Source: Lanius collurio (Eukaryota > Chordata > Aves > Passeriformes > Laniidae). From it: 64,000 nt of DNA. The DNA is taken from NCBI GenBank assembly GCA_020086605.1, contig JACBWW010000002.1:23611405-23675404 (forward strand), given 5' to 3'. How positions within the stretch are numbered: the first letter of the stretch is position 1; each line of letters begins with the position of its first letter. The translations under genes were made by a program, and so were the position numbers. Positions 36,741 through 51,500 of this stretch are shown piece after piece. The notes under the pieces were generated by a model, which was not told the DNA's origin, did no database searches, and saw only the letters and a program-made list of their open reading frames with translations.

Positions 36741-39700
36741 TATGTTTTCCTTCTAGTGGCGTGGGAGATAACTGATATTGGACAACTAATGCTGAGACAA
36801 ACGGAGAAAATGTGGTTGGCTTTTTTACCTTTTCCATCAGTGACTCTGAATTGCCCTTCATACCAGAGTGGGATAATGTAGCTCAATAAACAATTTAAAT
36901 ATAGCACAATGGCTTAGGAATGATGACTTCATCATGTAGAATGTGTCCATTCCATAATTCTGTGCTCTGTTTGGTTTTAGAAGTTGCTGAGTAGTTACAG
37001 TAAGAAATTGAACTGTGCAAATGAAAATCCAAATGCACTCTGACTTTCTTCTCCTAGCACTCATCTAAAATGAACAGGGTCTTAAGCAAACCATCCATTA
37101 TCTTATTAATTTTTTTTTTTTACAGAAAAAGGAGAGATAGAATAGCCTGTTCATGACACTGTAATGACAATGCTTGTGCATGTTAAAATACATGATGAAA
37201 ATAAATATAGAAATATTTTTCTTTACTCATAAAAATTGCTTTTAAGCAAGGGGAATGAACAATTAATGGTGGATTTAGGGAAATCAAAATCAGATTAAAC
37301 TTGAAAATGTTTTTCTAAGAGATCAGATCATATGAACCCTCGACAGTTTTGGCATTAGAAAAAGTAAGTACTTTGCAAGAATCAAGCTTTGGGGAAAATA
37401 GATATACATAGAGACAGATCTATATATAAAAGAACCTATTAAATGTTCAGTCAGAGTGACTAACTGGTATTTGCACTATGTGACTCTTTCCATGGTTAGC
37501 ATTGTGGCAGAATTCCATGAACACTATGAGAGAAGATAAAATATCTATATTTGTAAAATACTATGATTCTCTTTCTGCTGTCTTTCTTGTGGAAAATGCA
37601 CTTTTTATTGCAGTTTTGATGTTGCCCAAACTGGTACCATGGAAGAATAATAGTTTACTGAACTAGGAAGTCACAGTAACTTGTCTTCTTTGTGTAGGTT
37701 AGCATCTGTCGACCTTGGTAAGATTTCCTATCTGTCCATGCAGGGGTGCATGTAAAATAGAGTACTAGGCAAATCCACTGAGCTGACATGGGGCTGTAAA
37801 AAAAGGCAGAATCTGGGAAAGTAATAAAAACCACAACTGCATAAACAAAAGGGAATGCCTCTGGATTAACTGTTAGGCATTGGTTTAAAAAGATAAAATC
37901 ACGAATAATTTTTATTCAGCTCTCTGCCTTGACATGGTGAAAATCACACTGTATTTTTGCAGCTTCATTCATCATCATTTTGAATCTGCAAATGCCCTGT
38001 AAATAAAGTGTACGTAGCATAAAGGTTTGATGTATTGCCTGGTTTAGCAAACTGCTCTCTTTCCTTCTAAGGACTCCACACTGTGCTTGGTAGCAATCAG
38101 ATCTGCAGCCTTGAGTGTAAGCTCACCCTTTGTTTTGAATTATGTGATGTCTTGAACATTACAGGGTACAATTCACTGAGGCTGAAATGAGAAGCAGGGG
38201 GCTGGTCTGTAAGCCAAATTTTGGTAACGGTAAGGCCCTTCCTCAAAATCTGTAATGGAACAGAGTGAAAATATATGCCTTCGAGTCTTTCTTTGCACCC
38301 TAAAAAATTATAACCTCAGGAAGGATTTGTCACAGACTTGCTGTGTTGAGGGTCCTAGCACTGAAATCAGATGCTGGTGATAGAGTTGGCTGAAGGTAAA
38401 GATCCACCTGCAAGGACACCAAGACAGTAAGAAAAGCTATTTATTTTTTCTCTATTTTATGTAGTCATTTTCAGTGTTTTCTATTCTTTAGCTAGGATGT
38501 GGTTTTTCCCAGTCAAAGCCTGACCTTTTTTAGTGTGAAGGCCTTCCACTAGTTTTTATGGAATCCAGGAAGATCCATTTCAGAGCTCAGCATTCCCCCA
38601 TGAGTGTATGCATGATTTACAAGCTCAGAGAAAGGCCTGAGATGAAGAATGCCCCTATCATCTTTCCAAATAAAGGCTGCAAAAGATGTTTTGCAATATT
38701 TAACTTGTACAGCTTAGATAAGAAATACATTCTTGCTGAAGCTGGTAAGCAAAGAAATAAGGAAAGAGGTGAATCTGGAGATTCTTTATGAATGTCTGCA
38801 TCATTTTTCAAGCTGTGCTTCAGTTATGTAGAGTCTCTTTTGGGGTATTTGAACCTCTGTGTTTGGTTCAAGTTCATATTGGTAACAGCAGAGGTTACAT
38901 CCAACATCAGTGGTCTGTTATTCACACAAAAGCCCTTGCAGAGAAATAGTTGCCTTTTGAACAGAACAAATTGATTTCTCAGGTCTGAATTGGCATGTTA
39001 GGGTAGCTAACAACTCTCAAGTAGCTGAGGATTTTGTTTAGCTGATGAGATGACTAGGGGAGGGAGGAAGGACAGGCAGTCAACAGAAAGTCAAGACAGT
39101 GAATGAGAAGGGTTTTCAACAACGATTTTACAAAAGTAAAGGAACTAAGAAGCTAAAGGAACCAAAAAGAGATTAAGCTGGCCACTAAGGACTGAGGCAA
39201 AATAAATATTCCAATGTTCAGAGAGATTAGTATGGGAGGCAGTCCCAAATATGTCAGAACTATGATCAAAACTGAAGGAATAATGAAAAATGAAAAGGTG
39301 ATCGAGCCAGGCTGGGATGCAGACATTTTGGTTTCCTCAGTTTCTTACTCTGTTATGTGGAATGAGAAACTAATCTCTTTTTGCAGAGGAACTGCCATTG
39401 GTATCAAAGATAAATGTGAATCTCCAGGAGAGTGCTTATCATTTGCTAAAAGGGCCTTTGGAAAAGTTAAAAGAGTGATTTTGCTTTCTCTCAGGAAATT
39501 TGGAAACAGCAACATGTAGGGGCTAGAAACAGTTCGGTAAATGCCTGTACAGAACTGTACCAAAACGATGAGGAAAGAGGTTTAAATGTAAGCATCTCCA
39601 AATGTACCCCTGTAGTCAGGCACTGCAGTCTATTCAAGCTTTCAGGCAAAAAAAAAAAGACAAAATGTTTATTTTGACTAAATAGTAGCATGCAGATATC

Positions 39701-39778
39701 CTGTTAATGATTATGGATGGTCTTTACCTAGAGCCATGTTGTGGCACCACTGACTCCACTGATGTCTGATCTTTCTTT

Positions 39779-39795
39779 TTTTATTATTATTATTA
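39779..39795. repeat. (TTA)n microsatellite
   Basis: About five TTA units after a T-run in AT-rich intron. Confidence 0.75.
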
Positions 39796-42700
39796 GCCAT
39801 AAATCATTAATTGATTTACAAAAACTACCATTTTATTTTATTCTACCTTCATTACTATGCATCAGACCTGTGTTACTAACTTCTGTTGCTCAGCTATAAA
39901 ATCTTGACATATTTAATACTAGAAAACAGCAACAAAACATAGTAGATAGTACATATTGTACCAGCTGGCCTAGGTACAGGAAAAGCTGTGGTAAACAAGA
40001 CATACAAAAGCTTTATGCATAAAACATTTTTGTCTTGTTTTGTATTATACTGGCATATTATTCACTATACAATAAAGGAGTTAAAACCAGGTTAGAATGA
40101 GTCTTCAAAAGGAGCTATGCTATTTATTTGTTAAGAAGTGTACCTTGATTTTTGCACAGACAGCTCAGTTGCCTTGCAAAACGTTCCTTGTCAGTATCTT
40201 TCAGTATCAGTGGGATGATAACTGACTGATGTGTAACTGCATCCCAGATTTTGCTCCACAATGGTATGTTGTGCAGCAACAATGGCAAATGTTTTGCAGC
40301 ATGCATTATCAGTTGACCTGTCCCTTGAAATGGGGTGAGATAAGAGATACAGAATAGTGAAGACAGAGCCTCTGCAGGTCTTTTCCCCGTAAGTTTCTTC
40401 ATTCCTAGCATAGCATTTGTAAGCATAAAGAAGAATGTACTTCCAGATATTGTCTGGTTTTTGATAATCCCTTTCTAGGACACCTGACTGTTGAAGGTCC
40501 GTGGAGATCCTGAGATCACTCTAAACTATGCTAAGGTCTGGGTGACAATTTAAATGGTCTTAGGAATAAGCTGTCATCATTGACATCATCATTTTTTTTT
40601 TGTTCTTCTTTTAGATCCCCTAATGTGGAACTCCAATCTACAAGTGGGTACCCAAGTGTAGTGTATTAAATGTGCAATGATAAAGTAGACTTTGTAGTCT
40701 TGCAAAGGGAACACAAAATTTGGGGGTCTTTCATCTCTTTTACACCATATTTACTGTTCCATAAACATACTGCATTGAAGAACACCAAAAGATGTGTTTC
40801 CATCTAGGACAGGTGAAATTTTATGGCAGCAGACTACAAGAGGTCCCTGAAAAAAAATCAATAGCTATAAATACCATGTCTTCCTTATAAATAGAATTCC
40901 TAGGCTGTTGTATTACATAAAACAAAATCCCTAAGGCAATTTCACTCTACCCAGCAATTTTTTCTCATTGATTTCTTCTTGCATTCTTCTTCCATGGCTA
41001 AGGAAGCATATGTCAAAAGCAATTGAACCATATTTGTAGGATTAATAATTGTCTGCCTTTTCAGAAAGCTTAATAGAATAGAGGACGCTCTAAAATAGTT
41101 ACATGAGAAGTGCACTACATATTCCTGTTATTTGCAATGTTGGGTTTTTTTATAATTCATCGTGTGTTCATGCATGTCCTAGCAGATGCATTTCATCTTC
41201 AGTAACATCTTTGTTAAGCCCAGTAATATGTATGTAGGCAACCCCCAAACTATTGGAGAAGATCTTTTGTCTTGATGACACAAATCTGAATTATAAAAAT
41301 TCCAAGCAATGAGTTCTTACCCACTTAATTCTGATAATTGAAATATTAGTTGTGTATGTCCTTCTAAACTTCTGGAGCAGGGTTGTTTAATTTAGGCTTT
41401 TATATATTGGTTGAAGTGATATGTGAATGCACCTATACTTCCTCTGGAATCTGAACTAGCTTGCAAATACTGCTTCATGTATGTCAAAGTGCACAAGAGC
41501 TTTTGAAGTAAAAAGCAGTTTCCACATCTGGAAGTTATAAGTCTTTTATTGTGAAGTTCGGGTTTAATGCAATGCATTGTCATGATCAACTTGGACTTTC
41601 TTTCTGCAATTTCTCTCCCTTTCGAGTCTGGTTTTATCATATTATTCCATATACATTGCCTGATCAAAATTTTTGAAAGCCTGACTAACCTCAAAGACTT
41701 TATTTTCAAACAAAGATGTAGGTATGAATTTGTAGTTCAGGCCATGTGCTTTGTTTCTTTACTAGTAGTACCAGGAGAATCTCCAGTGTATGTAAAGAGA
41801 AAATAGGCAACATTTAAAATAATTTGAGATATAAAGATAGTCAAGATGAGTAGTGGTAATTCAAGAAAACCTTTGAAGGTACTTGCACTGAAAAAAATCT
41901 TTTGAATTTTAAAATCATATTAATAAAATGTCATGGATGAAGAAGAGCTGTGTGTACAATGATCTGAATTTTTCTCTTAGTTTTAAGACAGGAATGGAAG
42001 TTGAAGCAGAAGCAGAAAATAGAGGCTCCAAGGTTTTGAAAAAGAGGAAAAATTCCGAAAACAAAATACCTTGAGACCTTTATGTCATTTGCAAAACACT
42101 AAAATGGAAATAGGAGATTGCTGCTATCTAGTAGCCATCACAAAATTGAAGGGTTACTCCTTGTTATTACATTTCAGGTATCTGTCCTTGTTCCATATGT
42201 CACTGAATTTTTGCTTTTAAGAGAATTCACCATAAAGGTGTGACCATGGAAAAGGTAATAGCTGAAGATATTGCTGTGATTAAGAAACCAGCTCACAGCA
42301 GGAGTGTTTCATAATGTTGTATAGGGAGTGTTTTCAAGGGGAATGAAAATGAGACAGACATTTTCTATTATTGCTAAATGCTGAGTTGCTAGCACTGCGC
42401 CACAAGCTCTGAGCAGTAATCATGTACTGCTTTCTTCTATTGAGTGGGCACTCTAGCCTTCAGAAAGTGGAATTCCATCTTGTTGACACATTATGCTTCA
42501 GTGGCTGAGCAAGTTGTTTCATTGCTAAAATATGACAGGCTGACCAAAATTCTTTTTGGATTTGTGGACTTTTCTTTTTGTACTGTTTTACATGGGTTAA
42601 AATTAACAGTAAAAGCATGAGGCTTTTTAGGATGTAGTAGAATGTTAATGTTTTAATAAAGTGTTTACCACAGAATTGCCCTGTGAAATTAACCAGCTAT

Positions 42701-44349
42701 ATATTGCTGCCAAGGTGCCTTATTTTCATTGCCTGTATCTTGCAGTGCAGGGCAATTCATTCATCTAGTAACTGATATGAAACTCAGCTGTTAGCAGCGT
42801 GTGGATAAAGCAATCTAAAGAATGTTTCCATTTTTAATAATATGGATCACATTAGTTCATGGGACTAGCAAAAGAAAAATAAATACTTTGTATACAGAAA
42901 ACAAATCAATTACTCACACTTGGTTTAATAGCAGAAGAATAACTACTTTTTCCTTTACATCCCAAATCATGAAGTACTAGCTGGAAAAATATTGTTAGAA
43001 AAAATGTGAGTCTCTTCCACGCTATGTGAGCTAGAAATGAAACTTCATTAGTTTTGTCTGCTAGATTTCCAGAATATTTTGGGATTACTCATATCATGTG
43101 ATAAAAATTCTGTATCCCTTGATTTATGTAGGTTATGGCTTTTACCTGATTTCTGCCTCATGCAGGCATCTGGAAAATGGCTTTGTACATTTACATTGCA
43201 AATTGAAAGTGCAGTGTCTTCAGTTATTTTTGCTTGACTTGTTATTCTTTGGCCTATCTAGTAAAATTTAAAACCATTTATAATCTTTCATATGTGTTCT
43301 AAAACAGGATCAATAAAGCAGAGAAAAGAGGTAGTTACCCAATAAAAGGATGGAAGATGATGGTCTCTGTAATCTAGAGATATCACAGATATAAGAATAA
43401 CACTTTATTTGAGTCAGGGAAATTGTATTAGAGAAAACTAGGATAAAATCAAGTTCTTCCTTGTAAAGATTAATCAAAACTGGACACACAGACCTGGGAA
43501 TTAGAGACAATAAAACTGATGCCTGTGAATGTAAACCAGCTCAGACTGGGATTTGTCTTGCAGAAGATACGTTGTCCCAGTGTAACCAATTTGTCTGAAA
43601 TAGGAATGAGCTAAAGTTGCAAGCATTTGAGACCCATTCTAAATTAAGGGCTGAGATAAAATAGCAGGTGGGTTTAAAATCACATCAGTAGTTGATTTTA
43701 GGATTTATCAGCTAACTCTTAGTCCTTATAAACTGTTAGACCAAACAATCCCTGGAAGGGTGACAGTGGTTTCCATATCAGAGATACCATACACTCGACT
43801 TTGTCACTTGTTCAATATTTAGATTGCAGAACCAAAGATGCCTGGGCTTCCATTTTCTTCACCTGTGGAAAGAGAACATTTTTCAATAGATGCAATTCAA
43901 AAATGTGCATAATTTAAAATATCCACAGCTTACTGTAAATTGATTTTAGCATATAGATGTGGAAAAAGACCTCAAGAAAAAGTACCTTCTCTGGAGATAT
44001 TCCTGGTTTTAGGTACCCATTGAGTATATCATGCTCTGATGCTCAGGTCAGGATAAATTGATCACTGAATTTGAACGAAAGACAAAATTTTCTCTCAGGG
44101 CTTGTTGTCAGAGACTTGATATTCTATGCAAGAGTTGGTGGATAAGCTAAATACCATCTTCAGGAATCTGGGGGGCATTTCTCACCTAGAAATTTCTTGT
44201 TATTTGAAGAGCCACAGGCTTTGATGACATCTTTGTCTATTTTGGACTATGCCTGTGGCACAGAACAGTTTAGTCTCTTGACAACTGCAGTGCTCTTGTC
44301 TAATTAAAGTAATTGGGCTCCATGTAGCAGTATCTGGGTGATAATGGCT

Positions 44350-44402
44350 TATGATGCTCAGGAGATTATATTAGATGAACTCATAATTCTATCTAGTCTT
44401 AA
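44350..44402 (+). mobile_element. Possible ancient CR1 3' end
   Basis: GATGCTCAGGAGATTATATT followed by AGATGAACTCATAATTCTAT resembles the tail of old amniote CR1 elements (GCAGGAGGTCAGACTAGATG followed by ATCATAATGGTCCC). The match is short and diverged. Confidence 0.4.
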
Positions 44403-46787
44403 GTAAGGAAGCTTATGACTGGAGAGAACTTGCAGCTGCTTTTTTCTTACTACTCATCTCCTCTTCAATGAAGTGCCTAGAAATATGTCTGACAATCAGG
44501 GGACAATGTATTATCATGTGGCCCATCAGAAAAGACATGGAGTGCAAAAATCAGAAAGAAGGAAAAATAAACTGTAGGAATTGCCCGTTAATTCTGCACG
44601 TATGAAAAACACAGCTCTGTCTTCTGGCCTCATATTTCACTTACATACAGGATAAGATTATTCTCCCCTACTAGATAGAAAGGAGCACTTTGCACATGAT
44701 AGAAAAGTGTAGCCATTTTAAATCAACCTGTACTTCCTTCTGCTAATAGATTAAAAAGTCCTGGTTGCTGCTGCCTGTCCCAGACCACAAGAGGTGCTTG
44801 AACTTTCCTGCTTATACTGACTGCAGTTTCATAATCAGTAAGACAAATACAAATTAATTTCTAAATTATCAGAAATAGGTGTTAGTGGAAGATTTGGTAT
44901 GAATAAACAGATCTATCACTGAGTCACTGGAGAGGGAACAATAATGCAATCAGGACAGGATGGGCTGCTTGAGAATGGCAGCCACAGAGGGGAGGATTCT
45001 AATTGTGCAAGAGGCTTATTTGAACAATCTTCTAAAAATTTTCTGTATTTGAACAGGAGAGAAACATGGGCTGAATACAGGAAATCACTTATAAATGAAA
45101 AGGAAAATAAATACGAATCAAATAAGCTTATTTATTGCCTTTCACATGAAGTTTCATACAAAGACCTCCTGAGGCACTTTGGATTATATAATTGCATTAT
45201 TGTAAAAAAACAGGAGGTGCTTAATCAATGAGAAATGATGGAGTAAAGAGCTACGACCAGAACAATAAGACCTTAGATTGCAATGAATCTATTGACTGGC
45301 ATTTTTAGCTAAACCAGGATAAAAATTCAAAGTTCTGAATGTTAAAGAAGAATTGTCCTCATTATGTGGCTGGTAAAATTCTAACCTGTAGCCCAATTCA
45401 GAAGTAAATCAGAAGAGTCATAAAGTGAGCGGCTCACACAGATCCCGAAAAAACATTTCTTTCTACTGCTTTTGTGGCACTTGTAGTCTTCATGTTGTTG
45501 GATGTCAGAGTAAAAAAAAAAAAATTAATAGAGATTTGGGGTTTAAGTCTATTCTTTGCAAGTATAAACACGAAAACCAGTAGTTTGTGTCAGTTTGGAA
45601 CTTACAAAGAATGACACTTTTTTTACTGAAAGGAGTATTTCCAATTAAAAATGTTTGCAAGTTTTTGTATTTCTTTATTAGCTGATCAAAGAAATGCCCA
45701 AAGAGTGTATTTCTCAACTTTATTTTGACTTCACAAATACATCAAGTCTCTGCTGGTCAGGCACACTTTTGGTTCATTTTTTCAAGACTACAACACCATT
45801 TTTCATCAGGAGGGCATAAAATGATAGCTTACAAGACTGTGAAAGTCTTTGTGATAAAAAAAAGGAATGGCACAAAATGCAGAGTACAAGCATACCATAG
45901 GGATGGTATTGTGCACTGACATTTTCCTGAAGAATATTTCTTTTGTAATGGCAAACAAGATGCTGTGCAAAGCTTCCCAGTGCTCCTCTTGGGTTTACAT
46001 TTATATAGGGTTTCCCACTGAATCTTTAAGGAAAAGCTTTTTCAAACACATTACAGTTACAATAGTGTGTCTGTGGAATGAAGTAAAGCTACTCCTTTTC
46101 ATTTCACCAGTACAAGAGAAATGTTTCTTTTTCATTGCACATGTTGCATCACTTCTCTGTACTATAGAGAATCTGGATTCACTGAACACTGAAATGCATC
46201 TCTGTGGGCTATGCTTCATGAAGAGTGGGATGAAATTGGCATTAAAAATATTTAAAATATGGCTAAATGTATTTCTCATACAAAAAAATTAATAGCTTTT
46301 AAAAATAAAATTAAGTGGAACAGAGTTATTCTGACATCAATTCATTCCCTTACCACTAGTATTTCAGTAAGGTATTTAATAATGATGTCACATGCAAAAC
46401 TTTATTATTTCAAAACCATTACAAAGAGATAGCAAAGCCACCATTCTACAATCAAAGCTGATTTTGAAGTGCTGAAACAAAGCTGATTTTCAATTATCAG
46501 AGTAAAAAAAAAGTGTTGGAAAACTGTCTTGATTGCTGCAAAACTGCTGTCTTTTCAAGTTGGATAATTCAAAACAAATAGATGATTCTTATGAAGCTTC
46601 AAACAAAAATCCCTTTCTAACAAAGCATAAAAAACACTCAGCCTGAAAGAGATAATCTCAGCAAAGTTATAAGCTTCTGAAAGTGAGTTTAGAATAGAAG
46701 TTGCATCTCAACTTTAACAATTGTATTAAGGTCACTAAGGTATAAAAAAGGGAGTAAAGAAAATGCTGCAAAGTCAAGGGCAAACTA

Positions 46788-46815
46788 TGAAAATAAAATA
46801 AAATGAAAATATAAT
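46788..46815. repeat. AAAAT-rich simple repeat, imperfect
   Basis: Several AAAAT/AAAATA units in a row. Low complexity. Confidence 0.6.
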
Positions 46816-48407
46816 GACCAAATTAAATAAAAGACATCTCTTACACAGTAATAACATTCTGAATAAAAAGCAAGGACATAGATTTGGAGAACAGTGACCA
46901 ACTGTAATTCGGTGGGAAATAGTAGAAAACCAGAATGCAGCGTGTGCTCATAAAACCCTTATGAGAGAAAGAAGAAAAGTAAAAACTCTGATAAGGATAA
47001 TATAATATGTCTTTGCATAGAGGCCTTGACTGAGGGCAGAAAATCGTGGGTGGATAACCAAGACTCAGTTAACTCTATTTTATCCTTATATTTCTCAAAA
47101 ATTAAATAATTCATGCCACTCTTTTTTTTTTACAAAATCTCTCACATTATATTGGCTGACAGTCACTACCTTGGTAGCAAATCTATTCCACTGACACTTA
47201 AATGGCATAAGTGAAGAATAAAGGCTTAAAAGTACTGGTGGCTCACTTGTTCAGACTAAATTAAGTGAGCAGTAAAATAGGCTGGTAAAACTGGGCCTTG
47301 TTTCCCTTAAGAAATATCAAATTGCAGTAATAAGTTTTGTATATATCGCTGTCATTTTTATGCCTGTGAAAATGCTCACATATGTAAAATCAAATAATGA
47401 CATTGATAAGTCTCTTAAGCACACCTGAAATAATTATATTAAAAAACATTGACTTTCAGACTACCAGTCTAAAGCCAGTGTTTGTTATTAAGTAGCGTCA
47501 ATATAGTCTGCAAACAAAAAATGGGTGTGAGGCATGTTCTACAACATTATCACACATAAAGAAAGCTTGACAAGAATTTGTTTTCTACTTACTTTCCTCT
47601 TCAAACTAAAATTGATGTAAATTTTATTCCCTTGTTTTATTTAGGAAACTTCTTGTATGTCTCCTAAACCTGCTTTGTGAAATTCTTTCATTTTTATGGT
47701 AAGGATACTTATGTTTAAATCTAATTGAGCAGCATCATTATGGAAAAAACAAAATAGTTGAATACACCTGTTGTTGGTATAGGCTTTCAGTGACGTTTGA
47801 CCTAAATCAGAAAGCTGAAATCTTAAAAATTGCCAGGAGGTTGAAACTGAAATCCACAAGTGGAATCTTCTCCACTGGAGATGGAGGAGGAGTAAATAGG
47901 AAAGGCAACAAGGAGCTAACCTTAAGGTGAGGTCTGTGAAGATGTGATGGGAACTTACTGATCATTCAAAATTCTCACTGAAGCACCAATATATTCACTC
48001 CCTCTCTAGACTCAAAGAGTGAGAAATTGCTCCTCTATTTTGTGGGAACTGTCTGGAAGGAGACAACAGGAACATTAACTTGTCTCCTCTGCTGAGAGAT
48101 GTGGCTTTATGTGAGGTGGTACCACACCTCTGGTTGGTTGTATGATCCCTAGTAAGCAGATTGAGATGGAGAATACCTGATAGTAAGGGGAATGGATTCT
48201 CCAGAGATCCCAAGCAGGGTCTGAAAATGCATATTCTGTAAGGAAAATTTAGAACTTATTACATCCTTTGATGGATGGCTCTGGCATAAAAGAATAAATG
48301 TATAGATGAGAATATGTGTGCCTTGGCTTCAGGTATTCAGGATTATGGGAAACTACCTGCCACACCTTTGTGTAAATGAACATGGAATTGGGATGGTAAC
48401 CTGAAGC

Positions 48408-48497
48408 AGAGGGTGATATCCCTGCCCATGGCAGGGGGGTTGGAACCTGCTGATCTCTAACATTCCTCCCAACCCTCACCACTCTATGGTGTCATGG
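48408..48497 (+). mobile_element. CR1 LINE 3' terminal fragment
   Basis: GGTGATATCCCTGCCCATGG, then CAGGGGGGTTGGAACCTGCT and GATCTCTAACATTCCTCCCA, followed by ACCCTCACCACTCTATGGT, follow the avian CR1 3' end closely, with the last part matching the CCATTCTATGATTC tail. About 90 bp survive in plus orientation. I could not follow the element further upstream. Confidence 0.88.
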
Positions 48498-48532
48498 GCT
48501 GTGTGTAGGAGTTGCAGTGCGTGGCTGTGAAA

Positions 48533-48548
48533 GGAGCAGGGGGCAGCT
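48533..48548 (+). promoter_or_regulatory. CTCF-like motif
   Basis: GAGCAGGGGGCAGCTGCC fits the core of the CTCF consensus (SYAGRKGGCRS) at every position, but not the preceding CC. It lies about 35 bp after the CR1 tail. A single motif is weak evidence of binding. Confidence 0.3.
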
Positions 48549-51500
48549 GCCAGTGTGTACAGAGTCTGTTAAGTGGGTGAAAGCTTCACAAAGATGTGTA
48601 AGCACCAACTGTACCAAGAATGGCCTAGCCACACGACCGTGGTATTTTACATGAGTTCCTGGTCATTGCAGAATTTTTTTTGTGAATGTGTACTGATTAT
48701 AGCAAATTTTGTGTTTGCAAGTATCCACGGGTATCATATTTTAAAATCCTTTTACACTGACAGGAAGCTTTTTCTGGTTACCTAAAGTAGTTACCAAAAG
48801 CTATTTGGGAAATGTTTTGGATTTGGAGGTGGAAAAAAATGTGGCTTCCAAACTGTAGGATTGCTCTGAGCTAGAAACCCACCACATCCTGCTATGAGAA
48901 GAGTGACAACAACTGGTAATTGGCGAGTTCAATAAATCAAAGAGGAAATAAACTGTACGATAAATGTACAATGAAATAACAGCTTTTATATGCTGCTGGG
49001 GTTCTCACCAGTGGTGTTTTCATAAAATGCATCACAAGCTTTCAGTGTTCAGGGAAACACATTACTGTTTTTGAATTGTTTTTATTATAAGCCATGCAAA
49101 TAGTGTTTGTCCCAGTGGGGTGTGACATTAATTATTAGCAAAAGATGTTTTGCATTATTTCAGTCCACACAGAAGGAACAGTTTAGTCTTTATTTTCAGA
49201 GTGTGAAATATAACTATTCAAAACTACATTAAAAAACATTTAACCCATGCAGAGTATTCATGCTGAAGAGGTGACACATGGCAGAAATGAATTGCCCTAA
49301 TAACATTTGCAAATGTTTTGTGGCTGCAAAAATGTTATCAGTGTAATTCAAACATGTTCCTTTTCATTATGCTTCATAAAAAAACAGTACTTAAATTCTT
49401 TTGTATGGGTGACCAGTGATCAAACCCTGAAATAAAAAAATTTTGAATCTTTTAGAGATAGATTTTTTTTACAATAAGTCCCCTAGATAAAGCAAACAAA
49501 AAAATCAGTCAAAACATACTTCTGCAAGAGAGGCAAGAGGAAAACAATGATGGGTGAAAGGTAGTAGTCTTCTCTAACTAATAAGAAATCAGTTTTAGGC
49601 AGAAGTGAGGAGCTAATAAGTCAGTAAAGAAATCATAAATTCACAGTGGTAAACTATCTCAGTGTAAAGGAGGAGTAGGAAAGGTGAGGAGAGACCAACT
49701 TGCTTTAAAAATGATCTTTCTATCACCTGAAAAGTAAGAAAGAAATGAATGCAAAAGTTAAGCAGGTTGTACCATTTTGAACAGCTAGAACAGGAGACAC
49801 ACAGGGGCTGTCAGAAAGTGCAAGGTGTGAAACAAAATATTTTTAATATAAAGCCTACCAACGAGTATTCAGAACACTTTCCATAAAGAAGTAAGAGAAA
49901 CAGTAACATGGAAGATCAAGGAAGCTTTTATTTGGCTTGTCATTGAGAGGAATCTGCATCATTAAAATTCTCCAAGAAGGCAGAAGTGTTTACTTTTATG
50001 TTTAAATCTAAATTTAAAAGGTCAAGCCTGCTTAGATGTTTAGCAGAGCTAAAACCAGTGAAATAGAATTAAAAATATCCACTACAGTGGGGAAAGGAGA
50101 GCATAAAGATATGTTTTCAAATCCACTTGCCCTGATGAAATTTTTTCTTGTAGGAATGGCTGAAGAATATCCTATATATTAATCATCGCTTCTAAGAACA
50201 GGGTAAGAAAGATTTTTAAAAGGTAAAAACATGAAATCTGTGTCTAAAAAGAGGAAAAAACATCATAATCTGAGACTTACAGACAAGTGATTTTGAACTC
50301 CTGAGGAGAAATTGTAGCAAATAATTAAACTACTAGTAATAAGAAAGAGGACAAAAAGTCTCAGGAAGTTTGGACATAGCAAGAGTTTATCACATCAATC
50401 TAACTTATTTTTCCAGAGTAACAGGACTTGTGAATAGGAGAGAAGTAGATGATTTTTTTTTAATTGAATCCATCTAAGCTTCTCACGTTGTTTCATATAA
50501 AATTCGCAAAGGTGAACTTGGAAATACAAGACCAGATGATAATTTCATTAGGTGGATATATAATTACTTGGAAAGGTGTGTGTAAACTATTTATCAGCAT
50601 TTCACAATTAAAGCAGAGAGTTACTTCAAATCTGTCCTGAGGTTGATAGGTTTTCATATTTTCTCCGATGACTTGATTAGTAATTATAGAGTAAAGTTAT
50701 TAAATTTGCATAGGCTATGTAGCGGGGTACAGAAAACAGCTTGGAATTCAATAGTAATTCAGTAAGAATAAATGTAAAGTGTCTATACATAGACAAGTAC
50801 AAACTGTATGTTAAAAGAAAAAAAAAGCATAAGGAGACAGCAACAGGGCAAAAGATGATCTGGGAGCATGACCTGATCTTGAGTCAGTGATGTGGTAGTG
50901 TAGAAAAGGCAAATGACGGGACTGTCACAGTAATTATTTCTCCTAATCCAAAATAACACAGCAAGGGAACAAGAACAATGGCCCTGTTTTATTTTCTGAT
51001 GTTATTGTTCAGTAAAGAAGGAAGATGTCCATTTTAACATGCTTCTTATTCCAAGAAAATGGCCTTTTTTATAGCCTCTTCCCATTCCACTTGGTTTGGA
51101 AGACAAATTGGTGAAATATGCCATCAACAACTTTCTCCATAGCTGCTTGATTCTCTGCTCATTCCAGTCTGTATCAGACTTTACTCTAGAAATACTGAGT
51201 CCCAAATAAAAGCCATCTGAAACAAATAAAATCTAGTAAGTGCAATATTGCAGAATGCCTATATGCTGTCAGCAACTAACATGCATAAACCTAAGGAGAG
51301 CTGATACCCGTGGAGTCTTTCTAAATACTGCCTTACAGAAAGCCAGTCCTAGCTCAGAGTCATATTAGTTCTTTCATCTCTCTTGTGAGTTCCCACTGCC
51401 AGGATTTGATTAGATAATCTTTTTTCCTTCAAATAGCCAGCTGCTTATGGAATGGCAATGCTGATACTTCATGATAACCCTAGCCACTGTGTATAGAAAC

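Noticed and set aside
36382..36861. 159-codon minus-strand open frame overlapping exon 9
   Set aside because: It is antisense to a GC-rich, stop-poor coding exon and extends into introns. Its sequence resembles no family, so it is a shadow of the parkin exon.
39214..39519. Open frame containing FCRG, checked as candidate PRKN exon 10
   Set aside because: Exon 10 should encode FAFCRECKEAYHEGEC. The surrounding residues do not match, and the needed acceptor and phase are absent.
43830..43890. MIR-like words (TTCCATTTTCTTCACCTGTG)
   Set aside because: A single pyrimidine-rich block resembles the MIR TTTCCTCATCTGTAAAA part. Flanking parts do not align.
45867..46292. 141-codon plus-strand open frame
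   Set aside because: No recognisable motif, AT-rich, and overlapped by an equally open frame on the other strand.
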